Of a DNA stretch of 64,000 bases, positions 1 through 8,626 are shown piece after piece (the first letter of the stretch is position 1; each line of letters begins with the position of its first letter). The stretch is taken from positions 124,001 through 188,000 of the forward strand of contig NZ_BPTV01000002.1 of the NCBI RefSeq assembly GCF_019973375.1, given 5' to 3'. The notes below the pieces were generated by a model. The model was not told the DNA's origin. It did no database searches and saw only the letters and a list, made by a program, of their open reading frames with translations. The translations under genes and the position numbers were made by a program. This stretch comes from Prevotella lacticifex (GTDB lineage Bacteria > Bacteroidota > Bacteroidia > Bacteroidales > Bacteroidaceae).

Positions 1-40
1 CGCAGCTGCGAGGGTGTGGATAGACCCCACCCCTACGCGT
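1..40 (-). repeat. intergenic repeat, inverted copy
   Basis: The reverse complement of this stretch (GGGGTCTATCC, then CACCCTCGCAGCTGCG) matches the unit seen twice at 20284-20546, where GGGGTTTATCCCCACCCTCGC occurs. It is a non-coding dispersed repeat. Its left end is cut by the window. Confidence 0.6.
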
Positions 41-74
41 GACTGAGTGCTGCAAGAACCTTTGTATTAGAGGT

Positions 75-180
75 TTACAGGGTTTACCTGCGATTGCAAG
101 CCTGAGGCGAAGGAGAAGAAACAACGGGTACAGCCCATTGCAAGCGCGACCCGGTTTTATTCGTTTTTTTACATAAGAGA
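75..180 (+). repeat. dispersed intergenic repeat, copy 1
   Basis: This stretch shares GCGATTGCAAGCCTGAGG, GAGAAGAAACAA, CAGCCCATTGCAAGCGC and a GGTTTTATT end with 24740-24895. The second copy carries an extra long hairpin that is missing here. No coding potential is seen. Confidence 0.6.
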
Positions 181-240
181 ATGCGCTTCCATGTCCTCGT
201 ACTTACTTATATGAACCGATATTATGTCCTTATTCCGCTG

Positions 241-340
241 AAGATACCTTCGTGAGCCATTGAAGATATGTTCGTGGGGCATTTAAGATATATTCGTTGG
301 CCATTTAAGATATGTTCGTGAGTCATTGAAGACATGTACG
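241..340 (+). repeat. 22-bp tandem repeat array, about 4.5 units
   Basis: Units begin at 241, 263, 285, 307 and 329, the last one partial. The consensus is roughly AAGATATGTTCGTGAGCCAT plus TT or TG. There is no spacer between units, so this is a tandem repeat and not a CRISPR array. It lies in non-coding DNA downstream of the nuo operon. Confidence 0.75.
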
Positions 341-384
341 CTGTTGGTAGGACGGGGATAAACCCCGTGCCTATGGTAGAAGAG
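340..384 (+). repeat. GGTAGGACGGGGATAAACCCC repeat, copy 1
   Basis: The core CTGTTGGTAGGACGGGGATA recurs at about 20346 and 20499. It contains the small palindrome GGGGATAAACCCC. It is an intergenic family of unknown function. The rest of 385-820 shows nothing I can support as a gene. Confidence 0.6.
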
Positions 385-822
385 CACTGCAAATATCTTA
401 TTATCAGCGGTTTGAATAGTAATACATTATTATATACTGTATCGAGTCACGACACATCAAAACCGAGGCAACGAGCATCGTTAATGGGGAATTAAACGAA
501 CAATCCTATAACCCTATGAAATACAGGCTCATAGCTCTATACCCCTTTCTATACCACAATCTACCCTTCTTTCTATACCACTGAAATTTGGAATCGGTAA
601 AAAGATTGTGTACCTTTGCACCGAAATAACAATCGACTTGACTCAGAATAATTGCTGCCGGGTATAATATCTCTATTCCGTCATCACGGTTATCAGCTGA
701 TAACTATAGCTGGGAAAAGGAATTTCAGATAAATGCAAAATCCATTTTGATTAACCGACAGGAAATCAGATTTTACAAAATCATCCGACAAAGGAACAAC
801 AGTAGACTTAGATATAGGGTAC

Positions 823-889
823 GAAAAAACGGTTCCCCCATCCTCATCAGCATGTTGAAAATCTAATGAAAGTTGGGAGAACCGGTTTT
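823..889 (-). terminator. rho-independent terminator of the nuo operon
   Basis: Read on the minus strand, AAAACCGGTTCTCCCAA pairs imperfectly with the later GGGGGAACCGTTTTTT and ends in a T run. It sits about 20 bases after the nuoN stop, where an operon terminator is expected. Confidence 0.65.
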
Positions 890-909
890 ACAGAATGACT
901 GACTGATAA

Positions 910-2376
910 TTAGGCAGCCATTGAAATCCAGTCGTAGACGTACGAGCAAATACCGAACAAAAGGATGCCGGTAGTGCAGAGTGCGAGTGCGAACTTGGTG
1001 TTATTGTCGGAATTGAATGTTGGCAGTGGGTTGTCGTTATGCTTGATGTACATAGCCTTCACAATCTTCAGATAGTAGTAAAGGCTGATGACAGTGTTAA
1101 GCAATGCGATGAATACGACTGCGTAGCTCCAAGCACCCATGGTTGTGTGGATATCGGAACCATCAACACCAGCCATGAAAACGAAGAACTTCGAGAACAT
1201 TCCTGCAAATGGAGGGATACCACCGAGGGAGAACATCGCAAGAGTCATAAGGAATGACAGTTTCGGGTTCGTCTGGTAGAAGCCATTGTAGTCGTCAATG
1301 TCGGTCTTGCCACCATTATTCTGTTCAACAACAGAGATAATAGAGAACACGGCCATATTGGCTACAACGTAAACAAGGATGTAATAGCTCAGTGCTGACA
1401 CCGATGTAGGCCACTTGTCGCCGATAGCTGCAAGCATGATATAGCCGGCCTGAGAGATAGAACTGAAAGCCATGAACCGCTTCAACTCACCCTGACGGAT
1501 GGCAAAGAGGTTGGCGACAGTGATACTCAAGACAACAACAATCATCAGCAGAACGTGCCAATAGCGGTCCATAGGTGTGAAGACGTTGAAGAGAATCGAC
1601 AAGAGTGTGAATGCTGCCGCACCCTTAGAGATAACACTCAGATAACCAGTGACGGTGGTAGGTGCTCCCTGGTAAGTGTCGGCTGTCCAGAAGTGGAACG
1701 GTACAAGAGAAATCTTGAAGCCGAGACCGCTGAAGAAGAAGACAAGGCCCATAACCGGAAGGAAAACCTTAGTGAGGTCGCCGCTGGCAATGACAGTCAT
1801 AAGAGTGTGACGGACATCGTCGAAATAGAGTGTTCCGCAAGCTCCATAGATAAAGCTGATGCCATAGAGCATGACACCGCTGGAGAATGTAGCGGTGAGG
1901 ATGAACTTAGCAGCACCCTCTGCACTCTCGTTGCGCTTCATATCGAAAGCGACCATTGTTGCCAATGGAACGCTGGCCATCTCAAGGCCGAGGAAGAACA
2001 TAAGGAAGTTTCCGGCACTGACCATGACGAACATGCCAAGAAGTGTAGAGGTGAGAAGCATATAGAACTCACCCTCCTTACCGCTGGCCTCAGCCCATGA
2101 ACGGCTCTGGAGAACAACGATGAGGGAGCCAAAGGCTAAAATGGCCTTGATGACGTTGACCGCCGACGATGTGACATACATATCGCCAAAGGCATGGACA
2201 GGAGCCATGGGCAGAAGACAAACAACTGTCAGAGCTGCGAACATGACGCTAACCAGTGGATTCATCCACTTACGCTCAGTCTGACGGGCAGAAGCAAAAT
2301 CGCAAATGAAGGTAATAACCAGAATGGCAGTAAGAACTGCCTCAGGTATCATCTTTAAGAAATCTGTATAGTTCAT
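910..2376 (-). CDS. nuoN: NADH-quinone oxidoreductase subunit N
   Basis: Membrane subunit of respiratory complex I, one of the three antiporter-like proteins of the proton-pumping arm. The 488-residue product is almost wholly hydrophobic with about 14 membrane segments. It has the typical core (a Lys-containing segment near KISLVPFHFWTADTYQGAPT and the AFSSISQAGY helix), matching the usual NuoN length. It is the last gene of the ten-gene operon, 11 bases after nuoM, and a terminator hairpin follows. The start gives a normal Met-Asn-Tyr N-terminus. Confidence 0.96.
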   Translation of the reverse strand: MNYTDFLKMIPEAVLTAILVITFICDFASARQTERKWMNPLVSVMFAALTVVCLLPMAPVHAFGDMYVTSSAVNVIKAILAFGSLIVVLQSRSWAEASGKEGEFYMLLTSTLLGMFVMVSAGNFLMFFLGLEMASVPLATMVAFDMKRNESAEGAAKFILTATFSSGVMLYGISFIYGACGTLYFDDVRHTLMTVIASGDLTKVFLPVMGLVFFFSGLGFKISLVPFHFWTADTYQGAPTTVTGYLSVISKGAAAFTLLSILFNVFTPMDRYWHVLLMIVVVLSITVANLFAIRQGELKRFMAFSSISQAGYIMLAAIGDKWPTSVSALSYYILVYVVANMAVFSIISVVEQNNGGKTDIDDYNGFYQTNPKLSFLMTLAMFSLGGIPPFAGMFSKFFVFMAGVDGSDIHTTMGAWSYAVVFIALLNTVISLYYYLKIVKAMYIKHNDNPLPTFNSDNNTKFALALCTTGILLFGICSYVYDWISMAA

Positions 2377-2387
2377 TGTCCTTTATT

Positions 2388-3905
2388 TTACATATTTGCC
2401 AATGCTGAAACAGCCGGCGCGTTGGCGATAATTGTGTTAAAGATAGGTTTGACCGCATTGACGATGATGTCCTGGAAGAACAGCGGGCAGAGACCCAGAC
2501 CGGCAACGCAGAAGATAAGTCCGCCAACAGCGACGCGCTCATCCCATGTGGCATCATGAAGCTCAAAGAACTTCTTGTTCGGCACAGCCTGATAAAGAAT
2601 CTTACCGACAACACGAAGGATGTAGACAGCGGTGATAACTATCGATGTACAAGCGATGATCGTTGCCACACGATGGAACATTCCACCATTCTCGAATGAA
2701 CCTACGAAGATGGTCATCTCGGCAACGAAACCTGAGAAGCCCGGTAAACCGAGGTTGGCAAGACCGGCAACAACGTAAGCCACGGCAAGGAATGGGATAA
2801 TCTTCATCAATCCACCAAGCTGACGGACATCACGGGTGCCGCAACGGTGATAGATCATACCGATAACAGCAAAGAAGAGTGCTGTCATAAGTCCATGCGA
2901 GAGCATCTGAAGGATAGCACCGGTGATAGCGGTCTGAGTCATCATCAGAAGCGCGAAGAGCACCATACCGCAGTGCGACACCGACGAATAAGCGTTGATG
3001 TACTTAAGGTCGGTCTGAACGCAGGCTGAGAGAGCTCCGTAGACAACCGAGATACATGTCAGAACGAGGAAGAAAGGTGCCCACATAGCCAGTCCGTCAG
3101 GCATGATGAACATTGCTATACGCAGACAGCCATAACCACCAAGCTTCATCAGCACACCAGCGTGGAGCATAGATACTGCCGTCGGGGCACTGGCATGTCC
3201 GTCAGGAGACCATGTATGGAATGGGAAGAGGGCTCCAAGAACTCCGAAACCGATAAATACGAACGGGAAGAAGACTTTCTGAGCCGTCACATCCATGTGG
3301 AGTGATGCAAGCTTCGATACGTCCATCGTCGTAGCACCGGTGAAATAATAGATACCGAGGATACCGAGGATGAGCAACGACGAACCTCCCATAAGCATAA
3401 GAGTAAGCTTCATGGCGCTGTACTCCTTTGGACCTGTTCCCCAGACTCCGATGAGAAGATACATAGGAATAAGAGCCACCTCGTAGAACATGAACATAGT
3501 GAACATGTCGGTAGAGATGAAGAAACCGAACACACCTGATGAAAGGAGGACAAACCAAAGGAAGTACTCCTTCTTCATCGGCTCAAGTTGCCAGGATGCA
3601 AACGTTCCGGTGAACACGATGATTGCACTAAGCAGAATCATCACCGTAGAGATACCGTCAACACCAACGGCAAAGTCGATATGCAGCGGGGCAAACCACG
3701 TCACGCTGTTAGCAAGCAGCATGGCATCATTATTGCCGGCATTGCGCTGCTGAACAAAATATATTGTCAGCCAAATGGCAGCAGCAAGCAACACCGTAGC
3801 TCCTGTAGCCATCACACCACGTACCTGATTGTCATTGCGGGCCATCCAAAGGCCGAAAAGCATCAGGACTGGAATAATCACGAAAATTGTTAATATCCAA
3901 CTCAT
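2388..3905 (-). CDS. nuoM: NADH-quinone oxidoreductase subunit M
   Basis: Second antiporter-like membrane subunit of complex I, 505 residues. Motifs in order are FYEVALIPMYLLIGVWG (with the conserved Glu), LFPFHTWSPDGHASAPTAVS and AYSSVSHCGM. The product is hydrophobic throughout with about 14 helices. It is translated right after nuoL (3-base gap) and just before nuoN. Length and motif order are normal and no lesion is seen. Confidence 0.96.
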   Translation of the reverse strand: MSWILTIFVIIPVLMLFGLWMARNDNQVRGVMATGATVLLAAAIWLTIYFVQQRNAGNNDAMLLANSVTWFAPLHIDFAVGVDGISTVMILLSAIIVFTGTFASWQLEPMKKEYFLWFVLLSSGVFGFFISTDMFTMFMFYEVALIPMYLLIGVWGTGPKEYSAMKLTLMLMGGSSLLILGILGIYYFTGATTMDVSKLASLHMDVTAQKVFFPFVFIGFGVLGALFPFHTWSPDGHASAPTAVSMLHAGVLMKLGGYGCLRIAMFIMPDGLAMWAPFFLVLTCISVVYGALSACVQTDLKYINAYSSVSHCGMVLFALLMMTQTAITGAILQMLSHGLMTALFFAVIGMIYHRCGTRDVRQLGGLMKIIPFLAVAYVVAGLANLGLPGFSGFVAEMTIFVGSFENGGMFHRVATIIACTSIVITAVYILRVVGKILYQAVPNKKFFELHDATWDERVAVGGLIFCVAGLGLCPLFFQDIIVNAVKPIFNTIIANAPAVSALANM

Positions 3906-3908
3906 CTT

Positions 3909-5936
3909 TTAAACCAAGCAAAGTAATACTAATGTTAAAGCGACGGTACCGGTGATGAACCATACTGCATACTGGCGCACGTCACCGCTCTGCCACGGGC
4001 GAATAGACTCACCGGCCTCGTTGGTACCCCAAGCCAGGAAGTTGAACGTGCCGTCAATGACATGGCGGTCGAACCAGGCGATTGGAATAGAGAAGCAGCC
4101 GAAGACAATCTTATGTGTGAAGAACTGCCAGGCATCGTCGATGTAAAAACGGTTGAGGGCAGCCTTGTGAAGCTTCGGGAAGGTTCTTTCCAGAGCGTCG
4201 GCAACTGGCTGTTTCTTACCCGCATACATCCATGTGGCAAGGCCGAATCCGATAGTAGCAGCAAGGAGAGAGAACCAAGCGGTTGAGCCGAACTCGAAAT
4301 GCTGAAGTGCAATCTCCTCTGGCAGACCGTTAAGAGAAACGAAATGTCCGAAAGGTATCCAACCAGCTACACATGAGATGATAGCGAGTAAAACCAGGGG
4401 ACCCCACATAACGAACGGAACCTCCTGCGGACGACGGCGATGCTCGGGATCAAGCTCGTAATAACTCTGTCCCCAGAAGATTACATAATATAAGCGGAAC
4501 ATATAGAACGCTGTCATTCCTGAGACAAGAGTCATGAACCAGCCGAGAGCCGGAGCAAAGTTGAAACATGCGTCAACAATCTCATCCTTAGAGAAGAAAC
4601 CTGCCAATGGCCAGAAACCGCTGATGGCGATGGTTCCGATAAGGAAGCAGATATTAGTAATCGGCATGTACTTATGCAGTCCGCCCATATAATCCTTGAA
4701 GTTGCTGCCGATGATAACAATGATTGCACCGGAGCAGAGGAAGAGCAGGGCTTTGAACATAGCATGAGTGAAGAGGTGGAACATGCTGGCCATATATCCA
4801 AGACTACCCTCACCCTCGAGTGATGTGCAAACACCAAGAGCAACGAGCATGTAGGCAATCTGCGAGATGGTCGAGAAGGCCAGACCACGCTTGATATCAC
4901 GCTGAGCACAAGCTACTGCGGCTGCATAGAAAGCGGTGAATGCTGCAATGTAAGCAATCCAGTGGAGCTGCTCGGTAGCATGGAACTGGATATAAATAGG
5001 CAACAGCGATGCAACCTGATAAACACCGGCAACAACCATAGTGGCAGCATGGATAAGAGCCGACACAGGCGTTGGACCCTCCATGGCATCAGGCAGCCAA
5101 ATATGCAATGGGAACATTGCTGACTTACCGGCACCACCGATAAACATCAGGAACAGGGCCGTCGGCAATACCCACTGAAGAGCTGGATTTGCGGCGATAG
5201 CAGTTAGTTTTTCTGTAAGTCCGGGGGTTACATTCATATCATAGTTGAACGTTCCTACATAGAAACTGAAGAAGAGGATACCGATAAGGAAGAACAAATC
5301 GGCAAAACGGGTGACGATGAATGCCTTTTTCGAAGCGTGAACGGCGGCGTGTTTCGGATAGTAGAATCCGATAAGCAGATAAGAGCAGACGCCGACGAGC
5401 TCCCAGAAGAGGTACATCTGGAAGATGTTCGTTGCAACGACAAGGCCGAGCATAGACATCGTGAAGAGCGACAGGAAAGCGTAGAAACGCTGGAATCCCT
5501 TTTCGTAGCCCTCAGCCTTATAGTTCTCATCACGCTCAGCCATATAACCGAACGAGTAGATATGAACCATGAACGACACCGTTGTAATGACGATAAGCAT
5601 CATTACGCTGATTGGTGTCAGACGAAATCCTATATTAAAGGTAAGGAGCTCAGTGAACCGGAGCCATGTGAAGTTGAACACCGTCACCGTCGGGTAAACA
5701 CCCTGACCACCGTCGAGGCGACCATTGACGACGTGGAATGTCTCCTTCATTGCCTCATACTCTCCTGTATAGAAGAAGTAGTGGTAAGCCGTGTACAGGC
5801 TAAGGCCAAAGAGCACCGCCAAAACGCAGGTGCCGATGATACCGGCAACCTTCTTAGGCATCTTCATACCTAACAATCCGAGCAGCAGAAAGCTCAGAAA
5901 CGGGAGAAGAAGTATCAAAAATGCGTAATCAAACAT
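3909..5936 (-). CDS. nuoL: NADH-quinone oxidoreductase subunit L
   Basis: Largest antiporter-like subunit of complex I, 675 residues. It carries the C-terminal extension that in the family forms the long lateral amphipathic helix along the membrane arm. Visible motifs include LFWELVGVCSYLLIGFYY, the GKSAMFPLHIWLPDAMEGPT signature with its conserved Lys, and the HLFTHAMFKALLFLCSG helix. It follows nuoK after 13 bases and precedes nuoM. Confidence 0.96.
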   Translation of the reverse strand: MFDYAFLILLLPFLSFLLLGLLGMKMPKKVAGIIGTCVLAVLFGLSLYTAYHYFFYTGEYEAMKETFHVVNGRLDGGQGVYPTVTVFNFTWLRFTELLTFNIGFRLTPISVMMLIVITTVSFMVHIYSFGYMAERDENYKAEGYEKGFQRFYAFLSLFTMSMLGLVVATNIFQMYLFWELVGVCSYLLIGFYYPKHAAVHASKKAFIVTRFADLFFLIGILFFSFYVGTFNYDMNVTPGLTEKLTAIAANPALQWVLPTALFLMFIGGAGKSAMFPLHIWLPDAMEGPTPVSALIHAATMVVAGVYQVASLLPIYIQFHATEQLHWIAYIAAFTAFYAAAVACAQRDIKRGLAFSTISQIAYMLVALGVCTSLEGEGSLGYMASMFHLFTHAMFKALLFLCSGAIIVIIGSNFKDYMGGLHKYMPITNICFLIGTIAISGFWPLAGFFSKDEIVDACFNFAPALGWFMTLVSGMTAFYMFRLYYVIFWGQSYYELDPEHRRRPQEVPFVMWGPLVLLAIISCVAGWIPFGHFVSLNGLPEEIALQHFEFGSTAWFSLLAATIGFGLATWMYAGKKQPVADALERTFPKLHKAALNRFYIDDAWQFFTHKIVFGCFSIPIAWFDRHVIDGTFNFLAWGTNEAGESIRPWQSGDVRQYAVWFITGTVALTLVLLCLV

Positions 5937-5949
5937 ATTCTTTTCTGTT

Positions 5950-6258
5950 TTACCATTTCATGTTTTCAATACTGTTCACCTGATCGCTGTGGAAATGACG
6001 GTAAACATTGATGATAATAGCCAAAGCTACGGCTGTCTCGGCCGCACTGATACCAATGGAGAAGAGAGTGAAGAACATGCCCTCAGAACCATCGGGGAAA
6101 AGCAGGCGGTTGAAAGCCGCGAAATTCAGATCGACACTGTTCAGTACCAACTCAATAGAGATGAGCATGGCTATGAGGTTGCGGCGTGTGACGAAACCGA
6201 ACACACCGATGAAGAACAGCAGTCCGCTGAGAATAAAGAAATATTCAATCTGTATCAT
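5950..6258 (-). CDS. nuoK: NADH-quinone oxidoreductase subunit K
   Basis: Small membrane subunit of complex I, 102 residues and three predicted helices. It has the conserved membrane glutamates in MLISIELVLNSVDLNFAAF and AAETAVALAI. The start overlaps the nuoJ stop by four bases (ATGA), indicating translational coupling. Size is typical. Confidence 0.95.
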   Translation of the reverse strand: MIQIEYFFILSGLLFFIGVFGFVTRRNLIAMLISIELVLNSVDLNFAAFNRLLFPDGSEGMFFTLFSIGISAAETAVALAIIINVYRHFHSDQVNSIENMKW

Positions 6259-6809
6259 TTTGTTTCCTCCTTATCATTATTATTACCGTCCTTCTTAGTG
6301 TTCAATATCACCAGACCACCGATGATACAAGCAAGTAGGAACAGTGAGATAAACTCGAACGGAAGCACATAGCCATACTTGTCGGCACTCATAAGAGTAC
6401 GACCGATGTCGCTCATATTAACCTCATTCGACAGTGCGTCGGCAGAGACAACTTTCTGAATGAAAGCGTTCTTGAGCAAGACGAGCACTACCGTAGCAAA
6501 ACCGACGAGCGAGATGGCACCAGCAAGAATCGTCTTCTTGCCAAGCCAATGCTCACGCATACCCTGAAGAGTATTCTTGTCGACAAGCTGTATGGCGAAG
6601 ATATACATCATCGTGATACCTCCGGCATAGATGCTTATCTGAGCAGCTCCGAGGAAAGAATAATCGAGAATGAAATAAAGTCCGGCAACTGCAAACAGCA
6701 CAAAGAGCAGAGCTGTGGCAGCGCGCATGATTCGCTTCGTTGTAACACAGAACACAGCAGAGGCCAGTATCACAACAGCGAGAATGATAAACATTATTAA
6801 CCTTGCCAT
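6255..6809 (-). CDS. nuoJ: NADH-quinone oxidoreductase subunit J
   Basis: Membrane subunit of complex I, 184 residues with five predicted helices. It shows the family's third-helix signature around AGGITMMYIFAIQLVDKNT. The charged, Lys-rich C-terminus overlaps nuoK by four bases. It lies two bases after nuoI. Confidence 0.94.
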   Translation of the reverse strand: MARLIMFIILAVVILASAVFCVTTKRIMRAATALLFVLFAVAGLYFILDYSFLGAAQISIYAGGITMMYIFAIQLVDKNTLQGMREHWLGKKTILAGAISLVGFATVVLVLLKNAFIQKVVSADALSNEVNMSDIGRTLMSADKYGYVLPFEFISLFLLACIIGGLVILNTKKDGNNNDKEETK

Positions 6810-6811
6810 GA

Positions 6812-7393
6812 TTATTTTGTTTTAGTGTTAAACGTTCCTACAGACCAGTCGGCACCACCGTCGATAATATTCGGCAGAGAACCGCCCTGATACTTTTCTT
6901 TGTCAAGATGCAAAACGAGCTTGGACCTGTCGAAAACAGAGTTCTCGAAGTCGTTGACAAATTCTATTGCGTCGAAATTACAAGCGTTGACACACAACTC
7001 GCAGAACATGCAGTCGCCGAGGTCATACTGATAGTCATCAAGAACCTTCTTCTTGCGGCCAGTCTCTGGGTCGGTCTCCATGTGCGATGTGATTTTAATA
7101 GTGTCGTTAGGGCAAGCACGCTCACACATTGTGCAGGCGGTACACTTGTAGTCGCCAACCTTCAATCCACGCTTCTGAATCTGCGGGTCGTTGACCTCAT
7201 CCTCTGTGACACGCTTGAAGACCAGACGACCACGGTGGCGCTTAGCGACATGAAGAGTCGTTTTGCGGTTTTCAGGATACTGCTCGGTGGTCTTAGGAGT
7301 GAAATACTCCTTCATCGTCACCTTCAGTCCCGTGGCAAGCGTCTTTAAGGCACTTCCCACCTCACCGAAATATGATTGTTTTTTATCTTCCAT
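6812..7393 (-). CDS. nuoI: NADH-quinone oxidoreductase subunit I (2x 4Fe-4S)
   Basis: Peripheral-arm iron-sulfur subunit, 193 residues. Two 4Fe-4S motifs are visible, CTACTMCERACP and CMFCELCVNAC. They bind clusters N6a and N6b that pass electrons to NuoB. An 85-base gap separates it from nuoH, the only loose junction in the operon. Confidence 0.95.
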   Translation of the reverse strand: MEDKKQSYFGEVGSALKTLATGLKVTMKEYFTPKTTEQYPENRKTTLHVAKRHRGRLVFKRVTEDEVNDPQIQKRGLKVGDYKCTACTMCERACPNDTIKITSHMETDPETGRKKKVLDDYQYDLGDCMFCELCVNACNFDAIEFVNDFENSVFDRSKLVLHLDKEKYQGGSLPNIIDGGADWSVGTFNTKTK

Positions 7394-7478
7394 TTCCTTA
7401 ATTTATTGGTGAAATTCAAGATTAATGATAACTCACTACAGCTCAGAGCCTAAGAGAATATCATCATCCGTGAGATGA

Positions 7479-8585
7479 TCACCCATTGATAGTGAATGTT
7501 AAGCCAAAGCTGACGCAGATGACCATCAGAACAATGATGCACAGCGACAGAGGCATGAGATATTTCCACTCGAGTTTAAGTATCTGATCGATGCGCAGAC
7601 GTGGGAATGTCCAACGAATCCACATCAACAGGAATACGACAACGAACGTCTTTCCGAGGAACCAGACGATGCCAGGAATATAATCCATGACACTGTCGAA
7701 GGCAGCAATACCGATGTTCACCGGAGCCCATCCGCCGAGGAAAACTGTTGTAGCTATTCCACTGACAACGAAGAGATTAAGATACTCAGCAAGATAGAAG
7801 AATCCAAATCCCATACCTGAATACTCAGTGTGGTAACCGGCTGTAAGCTCACTCTCGGCCTCAGCGAGGTCGAAAGGACCACGGTTAGCCTCAGCATTAC
7901 CTGCAATACAGAACACGAGGAAAGCTAAGATTGCCGGGATGTGACCCTGGAAGATAAGCCACTGCCAGGGACCCGTCTGAGCTTCAACAATACCGGAAAT
8001 CTGCATAGTACCTGTGAGGATAACGGCAGAGATAAGGCAAAGTCCGAGTGACATCTCATAAGAGATAAGCTGAACGGCACCACGCATAGCCGATACTACA
8101 GAGTACTTATTGTTCGATGCCCATCCGGCCATGAAGATACCAATTACTCCAATGGAGCTGATAGCCGTCAGCAGGAATATGCCGACATTAAAGTCGAGAA
8201 CATTCCATCCCTGGCTCCAGGGCAGGAACGAGAACGTGCCCACCGAGGCAATAATCACAAGGAACGGAGCAATGCAGTAGAGGAGTTTATCAGATCTGTC
8301 GACGAAGAAAATCTCCTTTATAAGCATTTTCAGCACATCGGCAATGACCTGCAACGTTCCCCACGGACCTACACGCATAGGTCCGATACGGCACTGGAAA
8401 TAAGCGCAAACCTTACGTTCCATGAAGATAAGGATAATGGCGAGGGTAGCATAAGCTGCCAACACCAGTAATCCTACAAGAACGCATTCTATCAGGACAG
8501 CCCAGAAGTTCGACAGCCCGCAAGTATCGCGGAGCAGCGAGTCGAACATTTGGGGTAAAGATGACAATATATAAACCTTTTCCAT
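7479..8585 (-). CDS. nuoH: NADH-quinone oxidoreductase subunit H
   Basis: Membrane subunit that anchors the peripheral arm and forms part of the quinone chamber, 368 residues with eight or more helices. Signatures are IFMERKVCAYFQCRIGPMRV near the N-terminus and NRGPFDLAEAESELTAGYHT in the middle (the conserved acidic quinone-site loop). Length is slightly above the usual 320-350, mostly from the N-terminus. Confidence 0.95.
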   Translation of the reverse strand: MEKVYILSSLPQMFDSLLRDTCGLSNFWAVLIECVLVGLLVLAAYATLAIILIFMERKVCAYFQCRIGPMRVGPWGTLQVIADVLKMLIKEIFFVDRSDKLLYCIAPFLVIIASVGTFSFLPWSQGWNVLDFNVGIFLLTAISSIGVIGIFMAGWASNNKYSVVSAMRGAVQLISYEMSLGLCLISAVILTGTMQISGIVEAQTGPWQWLIFQGHIPAILAFLVFCIAGNAEANRGPFDLAEAESELTAGYHTEYSGMGFGFFYLAEYLNLFVVSGIATTVFLGGWAPVNIGIAAFDSVMDYIPGIVWFLGKTFVVVFLLMWIRWTFPRLRIDQILKLEWKYLMPLSLCIIVLMVICVSFGLTFTING

Positions 8586-8626
8586 AAGTTTTTTATCTTT
8601 TCTATTCTACCTTTACTTCATGAAAC

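Noticed and set aside
241-340. possible CRISPR array
   Set aside because: Units are contiguous 22-mers without spacers and no cas gene is present.
5337-5873. 178-residue plus-strand frame within nuoL
   Set aside because: It is antisense to a well-conserved complex I gene, with no promoter and no recognisable domain.
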